A DNA stretch of 64,000 bases from Agrococcus sp. Marseille-Q4369. GTDB lineage: Bacteria > Actinomycetota > Actinomycetes > Actinomycetales > Microbacteriaceae. The notes beneath the pieces are model-generated. The model worked only from the letters and a program-made list of their open reading frames with translations, was not told the DNA's origin and ran no database searches. Where the stretch lies: positions 1,922,001 through 1,986,000 of the forward strand of contig NZ_CP070501.1 in NCBI RefSeq assembly GCF_018308945.1, given 5' to 3'. Positions 8,371 to 18,967 of this stretch are shown here, piece after piece. The translations under genes and the position numbers were made by a program. Each line of letters opens with the position of its first letter. Position 1 is the first letter of the stretch.

Positions 8371-9317
8371 GAGGTCTCCCGATCGAGGAATCGCCGCTGG
8401 ATGAGCGAGATGACGAAGACGATGACGAACAGCGCCACCCCGACAGTGGCCGCGTAGCCGAAGTCGAAGAATCGGAAGCCCTGGTCGTAGAGCATGAACA
8501 CGAGCGAGTAGCTCGCGCGAGCCGGCCCGCCGCCGGTCATGACGTAGATGGTGTCGAACACCTGGAAGGCGGCGATCGTCTCGATGACGACGACGAAGAA
8601 CACCACCGGGCGCAGCAGCGGCAAAGTGATGCGGAAGAAGCGCTGCACCGGCCCCGCCCCGTCGATCATCGCGGCTTCCGTGAGCTCCTCCGGGATGTTC
8701 TTGAGCCCCGCGAGCAGGATGAGCATCGAGTAGCCGAAGCCGCGCCAGGCGGCGACGACGCTGAGCGAGCCGAGCACCATCAGCTGATCGCCCGAGAGGA
8801 AGGGGATCGGATCCTGCTCGAACGACTGCAGGATGCCGTTGATGAGTCCGTCGGACTGGTACACCCAGACCCAGATGATGCCGGCCAGCACGAACGAGGT
8901 CACGTACGGCAGGAACAGGGCACCGCGGAAGAACCCCTTGGCCCAGATGACGTGATGCAGCAGCAGCGCGGTCAGCATGGAGACGATGAACACCATCGGC
9001 ACGTAGATCGCGGCGTAGAGCAGGGTCGTGGTCAGGCTCTGGTGGAAGATGGGGTCGCTCAGCAGGCGCTGGTAGTTCTCGACGCCGACGAGGTCGAACT
9101 CGCCGCTGAGGCGATAGTCGGTGAAGCTCATCCCCGCGGCGCCGAGTGACGGCACGAAGCGGAAGATCACGAACAGCACGAGCATCGGCAGCACGAAGAG
9201 GACGCCGACGATCGGTTCGCGCAAGCGCGCGTGCAGCGGCATCCTGCGTCGGGCCGGATGCGTCGGGCTGCCCGATGCGGTCTCCGGCGCCTCGGACCCG
9301 TGCCTGGTGAGCGTCAT
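8367..9317 (-). CDS. Sugar ABC transporter permease (MalF type)
   Basis: A 316-residue membrane permease with a cytoplasmic N-terminus and six membrane segments beginning at IVGVLFVLPMLVLFVIFRFVP. The EAA loop is AAMIDGAGPVQRFFRITLP. The YDQGFRFFDFGYAATVGVALF C-terminal region is typical of CUT1 permeases. ATG 9317 follows AAGGA. It is the second gene of the transport operon, separated from the binding-protein gene by 64 bases containing a strong stem-loop, and it is coupled by overlap to the next permease. Confidence 0.92.
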   Translation of the reverse strand: MTLTRHGSEAPETASGSPTHPARRRMPLHARLREPIVGVLFVLPMLVLFVIFRFVPSLGAAGMSFTDYRLSGEFDLVGVENYQRLLSDPIFHQSLTTTLLYAAIYVPMVFIVSMLTALLLHHVIWAKGFFRGALFLPYVTSFVLAGIIWVWVYQSDGLINGILQSFEQDPIPFLSGDQLMVLGSLSVVAAWRGFGYSMLILLAGLKNIPEELTEAAMIDGAGPVQRFFRITLPLLRPVVFFVVVIETIAAFQVFDTIYVMTGGGPARASYSLVFMLYDQGFRFFDFGYAATVGVALFVIVFVISLIQRRFLDRETS

Positions 9318-9338
9318 GGGAGTCCTTCAAAGGTGAGC

Positions 9339-9371
9339 CGATGGCCGGCCGGATCAGCCGGCCGGCCATCG
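9339..9371 (-). promoter_or_regulatory. Intercistronic stem-loop between binding protein and permease genes
   Basis: A perfect 14-bp inverted repeat (arms 9339-9352 and 9358-9371, GC-rich) encloses the 5-base loop ATCAG. It lies immediately downstream of the solute-binding protein stop and has no T-run. In many ABC operons a hairpin at this place stabilises the upstream mRNA or attenuates the downstream membrane genes, giving excess binding protein. That function is inferred from position. Confidence 0.75.
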
Positions 9372-9381
9372 GGGAAGTCGG

Positions 9382-10650
9382 TCAGGGGGCGCGCTCGATG
9401 ACCTGCCGTGCCTCGGCGGCGGCGGCGGCGAGCGCCTCCTGTGCCGTGACCTGGCCCTGCAGGGCAGCCTGGAGGTGCGGGCTCAGCGCGGCCATGACCT
9501 GGCGGGCGTTCGGCACCACCTCGCCAGGGCGAGCGTGCTCGAGTGCCGCCACGAACTGCGCGACGTCCTCGTCGTCGCTCGACACCTCGGCGTCGACGAG
9601 CACCGGGTAGGTGCCCGACGCCTGGTGCAGCGCGCTCGAGACCTCTGCCGATCCGATGTACTGCGCGACCGTGCCCGCAGCTTCGGGGTTCTCGCTGATC
9701 GAGGTCAGCGCGAGCACGCCCGGAGTGCCGAACGTCGCTTGCTCCTCGCCGGTGAGCGGTTCGCCGACCGCGACCGTCTCCTCGCCGAGCGCGGTCTGCA
9801 TCTGGCGGACCTCGGCAAGCGTGACGGCGTAGCCCATGGCCGCACCGCCGGTGCCGAGCGGGCCGCCCTCGATCGCGTTCGCCTTCGTCGCGGCGTCGGC
9901 CGGCAGTCCGCCAGCCTCCTGCAGGTCCATCAGGAACTGCAGGGCGGCGACGCCCTCCTGGCTGTCGAACGCCACATCGGTGCCGTCCTCGGTGAAGACG
10001 GTACCGCCGGCCTGCCACAGCAGCGGGTAGAAGCTGAGGTTCAGCGTCATGTTCGGCGATCCCGAGTAGTCCATCACCGCGACGCCCTGCTCGGCGAGCA
10101 CCGGCGCTGCCGCGAGCACGTCGTCCCACGTCGTCGGCAGCTCGATGCCCGCCTGCTCGAACAGCTCGGTGTTGTAGGCCGTGGTCGTCGAGGTCTGGTA
10201 GATCGGATAGCCGTAGACGCTGCCGTCGTAGGTGACGGCGTCGATCGTCTGGGGGTAGAAGGCATCGGGTTCGATCGCGTCGTCCAGGGGCTGCAGGCCG
10301 CCGGTCCCGTAGTAGTTGAGCGTCTGATCGGCGGTGAGCAGCACGAGGTCGGGCCCACGGCCGGAGGCGAGTGCCGTCGCGATCTTCTCGTCGCGGTTGT
10401 CCCACGGCTGCAGCTCGATCTCGAGGTCGATGGTGTCGTTCTCAGCCTCGAAGTCCTCCTCGACTCCGCTCCAGTACTCCTGGCTGGCCGTCTCGTCGGG
10501 GATGACGGGATACATCCACACCGTGACGGTCGACCGCTCGCCGCTCGCGCCTTCGCTGGCGCCGCCGCCGGTGCCGCCTCCGCCCGAGCAGGCGGTCAGC
10601 GCGAGGAGCGCGACGGTCGCTGCGGCCGGAAGAGCGATTCTCTTGTCCAC
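9382..10650 (-). CDS. Extracellular solute-binding lipoprotein of the sugar ABC transporter
   Basis: A 422-residue precursor starting at GTG 10650, with GGAGGG upstream. VDKRIALPAAATVALLALTACSGG is a lipoprotein signal with lipobox LTAC; mature Cys is near residue 21 and is followed by a Gly/Ser-rich tether. The body (VTVWMYPVIPDE, LYGYPIYQTSTT-like segment, TYNTELFEQAG-type and PTTWDDVLAAA motifs) fits cluster B/family 1 sugar-binding proteins. It captures the substrate outside the cell for the two permeases downstream. It is the first gene of the operon, behind a good promoter and palindrome. Confidence 0.9.
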   Translation of the reverse strand: MDKRIALPAAATVALLALTACSGGGGTGGGASEGASGERSTVTVWMYPVIPDETASQEYWSGVEEDFEAENDTIDLEIELQPWDNRDEKIATALASGRGPDLVLLTADQTLNYYGTGGLQPLDDAIEPDAFYPQTIDAVTYDGSVYGYPIYQTSTTTAYNTELFEQAGIELPTTWDDVLAAAPVLAEQGVAVMDYSGSPNMTLNLSFYPLLWQAGGTVFTEDGTDVAFDSQEGVAALQFLMDLQEAGGLPADAATKANAIEGGPLGTGGAAMGYAVTLAEVRQMQTALGEETVAVGEPLTGEEQATFGTPGVLALTSISENPEAAGTVAQYIGSAEVSSALHQASGTYPVLVDAEVSSDDEDVAQFVAALEHARPGEVVPNARQVMAALSPHLQAALQGQVTAQEALAAAAAEARQVIERAP

Positions 10651-10678
10651 ATGGCCCTCCGAATGTTTCAACGGGAAC

Positions 10679-10728
10679 GTCCGATTTCGGACTACGCCGA
10701 AACTATCCGGCGCGCCTGCCGCTGTCAA
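10679..10728 (-). promoter_or_regulatory. Promoter and palindromic operator of the ABC operon
   Basis: On the minus strand a perfect TTGACA (-35, 10723-10728) is followed after 17 bases by TAGTTT (-10, 10700-10705). Just downstream, covering the expected transcription start, is the palindrome GTCCGATTTCGGAC (10679-10692; 6-bp perfect arms). This is a classic repressor position. The cognate regulator is unproven; the wHTH protein at 3488 or an outside LacI/GntR protein are candidates. Confidence 0.65.
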
Positions 10729-11047
10729 TGCTCCATCCCGCCGAGCGCCAACGGCAGCGCCGTCGCGGCGCAGAGGACGGTGTCCAGCGAACGATGACGT
10801 CCGAAGCAGCGCACGTCATCACCCGCCTCACCGCTGCAGCGACAGGCAGGTCGGCTGTCGTCGCCGGGGTCACGTGTGTGAGCGGCAACGCCGGCACTCG
10901 GAGCGATGACGGCCTCACGAACCGCTTCCTCCGACCGGTAGGCGGCCGGTGCGCCGTGCTGGTCGCGCCGTATCGCAGACGACCGTCGGTGTCGTCGACG
11001 CTCGAAGTGGCACGATCGTCCCGTCCACCGGCACGGTGGTCGGCTGG

Positions 11048-11424
11048 GCGGGCACGCCGCTCCACATGGCGTTCGACGAGCCTGCCTCGTCGTGGGCGTC
11101 TCGCACCAGGGTGAAGACGCCGACCGCGCAGACGCGCCGCGTCGGCGCACCCTTCTTCGGCGGGGATCCGAATGCGGTGCCGCGCCACTGCCTCACGCAG
11201 CGCCTCGGCGCGATCCTCGAGTCGCGGCGTGCGATTGTCATCGCCACGGGCGCGGCGGAGGCCGCTGCCGCTAGGCAGATGGTCGAGGGCGCGATCTCAG
11301 CGCGCTGGCCGTGGACCGCGCTCCAGCTGCACGCGCTGGCGACGGTGCTCATCGATGAGTCGGTGGCTGCGGACTTCGCGCTCGCCGACGACTACCACGA
11401 GGCCTCACTGCACCAGGATGCCGT
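11048..11424 (+). pseudogene. nagB: nagB remnant (glucosamine-6-phosphate deaminase, C-terminal part)
   Basis: This frame encodes AFDEPASSWASRTRVKT, GAPFFGGDPNAVPRHCLTQ, LGAILESRRAIVIATG, QMVEGAISARWPWTALQLH and ATVLIDESVAADF, which follow the C-terminal half of NagB in order. The active-site region GTDGHIGFNEP is degraded to GTPLHMAFDEP, and no intact N-terminal half with the FALDEY motif precedes it in any frame. A weak N-terminal echo may lie near 10795-10870 in another frame. The remnant begins about 400 bases from the divergent ABC operon start. It is a decayed or truncated gene, consistent with earlier amino-sugar use. Confidence 0.72.
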
Positions 11425-11584
11425 CGACGGAGTGTCGGCGGCCCGCCACGCGCGCACGGACGACGTCGTCGGCGGTTGCGGACGGCGGACCGAAATGCTG
11501 CGGATGCGGAGCACTCTCCCCGGCGGTGACGCTGATCGCTCAGGATCACCGCCAGGGAGCGGTGCAGCGCTCGTTGGGAACCAG

Positions 11585-11676
11585 GTGGCCGGTCAGCCTG
11601 CGGCGCACTGGCCGGTCAGCCTGCGGCGCACTGGCCGGTCAGCCTGCGGCGCACTGGCCGGTCAGCCTGCCTCGCA
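11585..11676. repeat. Four tandem 23-bp repeats copying the 3' end of a gene
   Basis: The unit CTGGCCGGTCAGCCTGCGGCGCA occurs at 11585, 11608, 11631 and 11654; the first copy differs at its first base and the last at two or three bases. Read on the minus strand the unit encodes the last residues and TGA stop of the secreted protein gene. Because 23 is not a multiple of three, the stop in the second copy from the gene side (11639-11641) ends translation and the other copies are untranslated. Confidence 0.9.
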
Positions 11677-14341
11677 CCCGGTTGTCGGCGAGCTGGGGCA
11701 CCGAGGCGTTCCCGGAGCAGGCGATGCTGCCGCGCACGTCGTTGCCCTGCACCACGGCGGCTGACCCGCTGCCCCGGTCGAGCCAGAGCGTGCCGCGGAT
11801 CTCGTTGCCCGAGAGCCTGGTGGCGCCGGCGGTCCTCGACAGCGATACCTCCCCGCGAACCGAGGTGCCGGTGATCGACACCAGGTCGGCTCCGGTCGCC
11901 TGGATCCCGCCGCGCACCTCGCTGTCGGTCACGACCACCGAGGCGCCCGTCGACACGGAGATGCCGCCGCGCACATCCGCGTCCGCCACGCACGTGACGC
12001 CGCTTCGCAGGGTCAGGATGCCACGCTGGTCGCCGGTCACGGTGCGGTCGCAGACGAGGTCGGTGACCTCGTAGTCGGTGCGCACGATGCTGCCGGTCAG
12101 CGGTCTCACGACCTCGAGCGCAGCACTGCCGACGGGCGCGTCGAGCGGCACGGGCATGCTCGCCCTGGCGACACCCGAGGCGTCGGCCCGCAGCTCCCCC
12201 AGCGGTGTCGCGTCGGGCCTGCTCCACAGCTCGACCGGCTCGTCAGCGCCGAGTCCGGAGATCTCGACGGTCAGCTGCCCGCCCCGCACGGCATCCGAGA
12301 CCGCGACGTCGACCGCCGGTCTGGCGTCCGGCTGCCACGCCCATGCCTGCGTGTCGCGGGCGACGTAGGCGAAGCCGTCCGACGCCATGAGCGAGAGCCC
12401 CCACGGCCGGAAGACGCGGGCGCGTTCGAGCGTGTCAGGGTCGATGCGCCAGATGGAGCCCTGTGCGCCCACGTAGACCTGGTCGTCGTATGGATCGACC
12501 CAGAGGTTGGATGCGACCCAGATGTACTCGACGGAGTCCCAGTCGTACGGTGCGTAGCGCTCGCTCGCCGTGACCGCCTGCGCCTCCACGTCCACGCGGA
12601 AGACCATCGTGGGGCTGGCGATCCACAGCTGGCCCGCCTTGTCGAAGGCGAGCTGGCCAAAGGCGTGCTCGCCGGCCTGCGGCTCGATCATCCACAGCAT
12701 CGCGCGCTGCTCGATGTCGTAGGCGAACAGCACCGCGTCGCGGTCGGTCGGCCGAGGCGCGCCGGAGCCGCCGAAGACCGAGGTCGTGCCATAGAGCACG
12801 CCGTCCCGGTAGGCGAGGCCGACGACGGAGTGCCCTCCGGCGACCTCCTCCGTCCAGTGCTCGCCGGTGGTGGTGTCGAGCAGCGCGAGCAGGCCGCCGG
12901 TGGCGCCGTTCTGCGGCACCGTCCCGATGGCGAGATGGCGCCCGGCCGACTCCATGGCCCACGGGCGCGACTGCCCCTGGTCGTACAGCGCGAGCTCGAC
13001 GGACGGGTTGACGCCCTGCTGCACGGGCTGGCTCGGGTCGTAGCGCTGGATCTCGGCTCGCGGATAGGTGCCGAGGTACACGGCGCCATCGTGCGTCGCC
13101 AGACTCTCGGCCTGCGGTGACTCCGCGATCCGATGCATGGTGTCGGTCGCGGGATCGTAGGCGGCCAGATCGCCGCCGAGGTACGAGCTGAAGTAGATCC
13201 GCCCGTCGGGCCCCTCGGTCATCGAACGCGTGTTCGCGGCCGCGCCGGCGACATCGGCGCCCAGCCGAGCCGAGCGGCCGGTGGCGGGCGAGTACAGCAC
13301 GTAGCCCCCCTGGTAGTCGGAGCCGACGAGGGTCTCGCCCGGCCAGTCAGACTCGCCGAGCTCGAGGAATCCGAATGCCCGCATGTCTCCGATGCCCGTG
13401 AACCCCGTCGCCTCCCAGGTGCGTGACGCCAGGTCGTAGCGGTGCAGCGTGCGGTCCTTGACGAAGTACACGCTGGTACCGTCAGCGGCCACCTCCGACA
13501 TGCGCAGCCCGTGCACGCCGGGGATCGTCTCGACATAGGTGCCCGCGGCGATGTCGTAGACGTGAAGCGGCTGCGGGCTGCCGCTCGTCGAGACGCGCAC
13601 GAACAGCAGCCCGGCCCGCAGATCCAGGTCGTAGACCGACTGCTGGCCAGCGACGTCAGGCAGCGGCAGCTCGGTGCGCTCGCCGGTCGCGATGTCGATC
13701 GCGTGCAACGACGGGGCGGGCGACGTGCCGACGTAGATCGTGCCGTTGCCGGCGGCGACGGCACGCACGAGCACGGGTACCTGCGCGCTGCCGAAGGCCC
13801 CGTAGTCGCGTGTCACCCCGGTACGGGGGTCGTAGCTGAAGATGTGTCCGCCGATCTGCCCGGTGCCGCCGTAGATCACGCCGTCCTCGTCATGGGTGAT
13901 CGACCAGATGAAGTTCTCGCCCGGCACCATGACGCCCAGGTCCTCGACGCTGTTCGTCGCGAGCACATAGCGGAAGAGGCGGCCGCTGCCATACGTGCCG
14001 ATGGCGATGTCGCCGTTCGGCAGGGCGTCGACCGCCCATGCGCCGCTGGCGTTGGGCAGGGGGAACCGCTCGATCGATTCGCCGGTGCGGACGTCTGTGA
14101 TGCTGAGCACCGCCTCGTTGCCCGAGGAGACCCAGTAGAGGCGGGGCTCGCCGTCCGGCCCCGGCGCCGTGGTCGAGCCCGGCGCGACCACCGCGTTGAG
14201 CGGGATGGGCGGAAGCGGGTCGACCACCTGCGCGGCCTGTGCGGCTGCGGGCTGCGCGACGAGCAGGAGGGACGCGGCCATCGCGAGTGCGAGGACGATC
14301 GCTCGCCCCTTCGCCATGACGGTGGATGTGGTGTGCTGCAT
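11639..14341 (-). CDS. Large secreted propeller-like protein with C-terminal RG repeats
   Basis: A 900-residue exported protein. The N-terminus is a Sec signal (MAKGRAIVLALAMAASLLLV, cleavage probably after AAAQA). Residues of roughly 60-690 hold repeated blade-like segments (GRLFRYVLATNSVEDLG, IFSYDPRTGVTRDYG, LAAYDPATDTMHRIAES, IWRIDPDTLERARVFRP) as in YVTN/SMP-30-type beta-propellers. A beta-sandwich-like stretch follows. The last about 130 residues contain six V/I-R-G turns spaced 19-21 residues apart, like a right-handed beta-helix. No sortase motif or membrane anchor is visible. Substrate or ligand is unknown. ATG 14341 is used; an internal ATG at 14317 is an alternative. Confidence 0.8.
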   Translation of the reverse strand: MQHTTSTVMAKGRAIVLALAMAASLLLVAQPAAAQAAQVVDPLPPIPLNAVVAPGSTTAPGPDGEPRLYWVSSGNEAVLSITDVRTGESIERFPLPNASGAWAVDALPNGDIAIGTYGSGRLFRYVLATNSVEDLGVMVPGENFIWSITHDEDGVIYGGTGQIGGHIFSYDPRTGVTRDYGAFGSAQVPVLVRAVAAGNGTIYVGTSPAPSLHAIDIATGERTELPLPDVAGQQSVYDLDLRAGLLFVRVSTSGSPQPLHVYDIAAGTYVETIPGVHGLRMSEVAADGTSVYFVKDRTLHRYDLASRTWEATGFTGIGDMRAFGFLELGESDWPGETLVGSDYQGGYVLYSPATGRSARLGADVAGAAANTRSMTEGPDGRIYFSSYLGGDLAAYDPATDTMHRIAESPQAESLATHDGAVYLGTYPRAEIQRYDPSQPVQQGVNPSVELALYDQGQSRPWAMESAGRHLAIGTVPQNGATGGLLALLDTTTGEHWTEEVAGGHSVVGLAYRDGVLYGTTSVFGGSGAPRPTDRDAVLFAYDIEQRAMLWMIEPQAGEHAFGQLAFDKAGQLWIASPTMVFRVDVEAQAVTASERYAPYDWDSVEYIWVASNLWVDPYDDQVYVGAQGSIWRIDPDTLERARVFRPWGLSLMASDGFAYVARDTQAWAWQPDARPAVDVAVSDAVRGGQLTVEISGLGADEPVELWSRPDATPLGELRADASGVARASMPVPLDAPVGSAALEVVRPLTGSIVRTDYEVTDLVCDRTVTGDQRGILTLRSGVTCVADADVRGGISVSTGASVVVTDSEVRGGIQATGADLVSITGTSVRGEVSLSRTAGATRLSGNEIRGTLWLDRGSGSAAVVQGNDVRGSIACSGNASVPQLADNRVRGRLTGQCAAG

Positions 14342-14559
14342 GGCCCAGGACCTTTCGTGGGAGAGCGTTGCGTGCACAGTAACGGTCCGGGCCGAAAACC
14401 GAAAGAGTTCATCGTGTCGGGGTCGCTCATGCGCCGCCGCTTGCGCGATCGCAGCCCGGCCCGGTATGGAGCGTGGCGGACGCTCGGCACCACAGGTGGC
14501 CTGTGTCCCGCACGGGTGATGGTCGGGCGCGCGACAGGGTCGCGGCGGCGGGGGATCCG

Positions 14560-14757
14560 ATGGCAGACGACGACACGCTCTTGAAGGCGGAACAGGATGC
14601 GCTCGAGCGGCGCACGCAGGAGCTGCGGGAGCAGGGCAAGCGCAGGGCGCACCGAAGGAGAACGAGCGGCGCGGTGATCGTCGCGTTGGCCGAAGCCGCC
14701 GTTCAGGCGATCGCCATGCGCGAACGGGAATGCGCATCGCCCAGCAGCGTTGTCTAA
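14560..14757 (+). CDS. Small basic hypothetical protein
   Basis: A 65-residue reading frame from ATG 14560, preceded by GGGGG seven bases upstream. It begins MADDDTLLKAEQDALERR, continues as a charged helical segment rich in Arg/Glu, then a short apolar stretch (SGAVIVALAEAAVQAIAM). No family was recognised. It ends two bases before the HspR box of the downstream ATPase gene and is not obviously cotranscribed with it. It could be a chance frame in GC-rich DNA. Confidence 0.4.
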   Translation: MADDDTLLKAEQDALERRTQELREQGKRRAHRRRTSGAVIVALAEAAVQAIAMRERECASPSSVV

Positions 14758-14779
14758 ACTTGAGTCGGGCACACTCAAG
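14755..14779 (+). promoter_or_regulatory. HspR box (HAIR) overlapping the Clp ATPase promoter
   Basis: CTTGAGT (14759-14765), seven bases, ACTCAAG (14773-14779) is an exact match to the HAIR consensus bound by HspR. The preceding TAAACT (14755-14760) is a fair -10 element whose start site would fall inside the box, so binding would block transcription. The ribosome site AGGGAG and ATG 14809 follow. The same operator type precedes dnaK at 52343. Confidence 0.88.
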
Positions 14780-14808
14780 TCCGACACGACGACTTCAGGG
14801 AGACGCAC

Positions 14809-17334
<2,526 letters not shown>

Positions 17335-17409
17335 CCCGCACCGCGGGCCGCAGGGGGCTTGCCACCGGCGTGTCCCCCCGCCATGCTCTCCTGACACGAA
17401 GGAGGCGCC

Positions 17410-17847
17410 ATGGCCGCTCTCTCCGCCCGGCTCGCCGCGGTGCTCGACGCGCTGCCGCTGCGCCCCGGCATGCGCGTGCTCGAGCTCGGCTGCGGCCCCG
17501 GCGCGCTCGCGCGCGCGATCGCGGAGCGCGTCGGGCCCGAGGGCTTCGTGCTCGGCGTCGACCGCTCGATGATGGCGGTGCAGGCGGCCGAGCGGCAGTC
17601 CGACGCCGGCAACCTCAAGTTCCGGGTCGTGAACGCGGAGGGCTTCCACCTCAAGGCGGGGGAGGAGCCGTTCGATCTCGTCGTCGCGATCCGCGTCGGC
17701 GCGCTCGACGGGCGCCACCCCGAGCTCGAAGCCGCGGCGCTGGAGCGGCTCCGCGCGGCGACGGTGCCCGGCGCATCCCTCTTCATCGACCGCGGCGACC
17801 CGCTCGAGGAGATCGGGCTCCACAGCGAGCCCGCTCCGGCCGCGTGA
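17410..17847 (+). CDS. Class I SAM-dependent methyltransferase
   Basis: A 145-residue protein with the SAM-binding motif VLELGCGPGALARAIAE (residues 23-39) and the acidic motif II VLGVDRSMMAVQAA. It ends soon after FIDRGDPLEEIG, so it is shorter than most methyltransferases and may be a minimal form. ATG 17410 is preceded by GAAGGAGG. It stands alone between the Clp gene and a D-amino-acid oxidase; the substrate is unknown. Confidence 0.8.
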   Translation: MAALSARLAAVLDALPLRPGMRVLELGCGPGALARAIAERVGPEGFVLGVDRSMMAVQAAERQSDAGNLKFRVVNAEGFHLKAGEEPFDLVVAIRVGALDGRHPELEAAALERLRAATVPGASLFIDRGDPLEEIGLHSEPAPAA

Positions 17848-17905
17848 GGCTTCGCGGCCGAGGTATCGTCGAGCCGAATCCGTCGGCGGGCCTCGGGAGC
17901 GCAGC

Positions 17906-18862
17906 ATGAGCGATCGTGTCGCGGTGATCGGCGCGGGCGTCATCGGCCTCTCGATCGCCCACCAGCTCGCGGCCGAGGGACGCGACGTGACGGTGCTCGC
18001 CGATGCCGACCCGCTCGAGACGACCTCCGCGGTCGCCGGCGCCGTCTGGTTCCCCTACGCGGCAGAGCGCTCGGCGACGGTCGACGCGATGCTCGCCGTT
18101 ACCCTCGAGCGCTTCCTCGCGATCGCTGCCGATCACCCGGCGGCGGGCATCGACCTCCGCTCCGGCGTCATCGTCGAGCGCTCGCCCGAGAGCGACCGCT
18201 CCTGGACCGCCTGGGTCGACGCGACCGAGGTCGACGCATCCGAGCTTCCCGTGTTCCGGCTGCCCGATGGCGTGACGAGCCTCCGCACCACCGTCCCGCT
18301 CGCGACGATGTCGCTCTACCTGCCGTGGCTGCGCGAGCGCTGCGTCGGGCTCGGCGTGCGGTTCGAGCGGCGCGCGATCGACGACGTGGATGCGCTCGCG
18401 CGCGCCTTCGACGTCGCCGTCGTCGCCGCGGGGGTGCGGTCGGGCTCGCTGCTCGGCGACGATGCGAGCGTCGTGCCGATCCGCGGGCAGGTCGTGCGGG
18501 TCGAGAACCCCGGGGTGACGGAGTTCGTGATCGACGACGAGGACCCCGCGGGGCTCACGTACGTGCTGCCGCGCCGCGACTGCCTCGTGCTCGGCGGCAC
18601 GCACGAGGCCGGGGCGACGTCGCTCGAGCCCGACCCCGCGACGGAGGCGGCGATCCTCGAGCGCTGCGCGCGGCTCGTGCCCGCCGTCGCGGGGCAGCGG
18701 ATCGTGTCGCGCGGCGTCGGCCTGAGGCCGGGCCGGGAGCGGCTCCGCATCGAGGATGTGCGCGGCCGCGCGCTGCGCACCATCGCGGCCTACGGCCACG
18801 GCGGCTCAGGCATGACGCTCTCGTGGGGTACCGCTGAGCGCGTCGCGGCGCTGCTCGCGTGA
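17906..18862 (+). CDS. D-amino-acid oxidase family FAD flavoprotein
   Basis: A 318-residue FAD enzyme that oxidatively deaminates D-amino acids to 2-oxo acids with hydrogen peroxide release. The N-terminus VAVIGAGVIGLSIAHQLA is the dinucleotide-binding GxGxxG loop, AGAVWFPYAAE matches the DAO family AGAxWxP segment, PIRGQVVRVENPG and YVLPRRDCLVLGGTHEAG are conserved substrate-domain pieces, and YGHGGSGMTLSWGTA is the C-terminal FAD/active-site signature. Length is normal for actinobacterial DAO. It is convergent with the DUF805 gene, with about 30 bases between the DAO stop and the old tail of that gene. Confidence 0.92.
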   Translation: MSDRVAVIGAGVIGLSIAHQLAAEGRDVTVLADADPLETTSAVAGAVWFPYAAERSATVDAMLAVTLERFLAIAADHPAAGIDLRSGVIVERSPESDRSWTAWVDATEVDASELPVFRLPDGVTSLRTTVPLATMSLYLPWLRERCVGLGVRFERRAIDDVDALARAFDVAVVAAGVRSGSLLGDDASVVPIRGQVVRVENPGVTEFVIDDEDPAGLTYVLPRRDCLVLGGTHEAGATSLEPDPATEAAILERCARLVPAVAGQRIVSRGVGLRPGRERLRIEDVRGRALRTIAAYGHGGSGMTLSWGTAERVAALLA

Positions 18863-18895
18863 GCGCAGTTCGGCTCAGGGCTGCGGCGGTCTGCG

Positions 18896-18967
18896 CTATC
18901 CCTGCGCCGGCGGCGGGCCGTAGCCCCGATCCGGCTGCTGATGTCCGTACTGAGCCTGTCCGTACAG
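18896..18967 (-). other. In-frame continuation of the DUF805 tail after a nonsense codon
   Basis: Directly after the TAG at 18968-18970 the same frame reads LYGQAQYGHQQPDRGYGPPP and three more residues before a second TAG at 18896-18898. This Gln/Tyr/Gly/Pro repeat continues the YGQ pattern of the protein before the stop. A CAG to TAG change is the simplest explanation, since the neighbouring repeat unit has CAG at the same place. Confidence 0.85.

Noticed and set aside
11425-11584. The non-coding stretch between the nagB remnant and the tandem repeats
   Set aside because: No frame with family similarity, ribosome site or structured repeat was found. It is treated as decayed DNA.
10949-11764. 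A plus-strand frame of about 270 residues containing the nagB-like part
   Set aside because: Its start and its last 110 residues have no family match, and the end runs through the 23-bp repeats and antisense to the secreted-protein gene. Only the middle was kept, as a pseudogene.
14342-14559. The gap between the secreted-protein start and the small basic protein
   Set aside because: It must hold promoters in both directions, but no -35/-10 pair was convincing enough to annotate.
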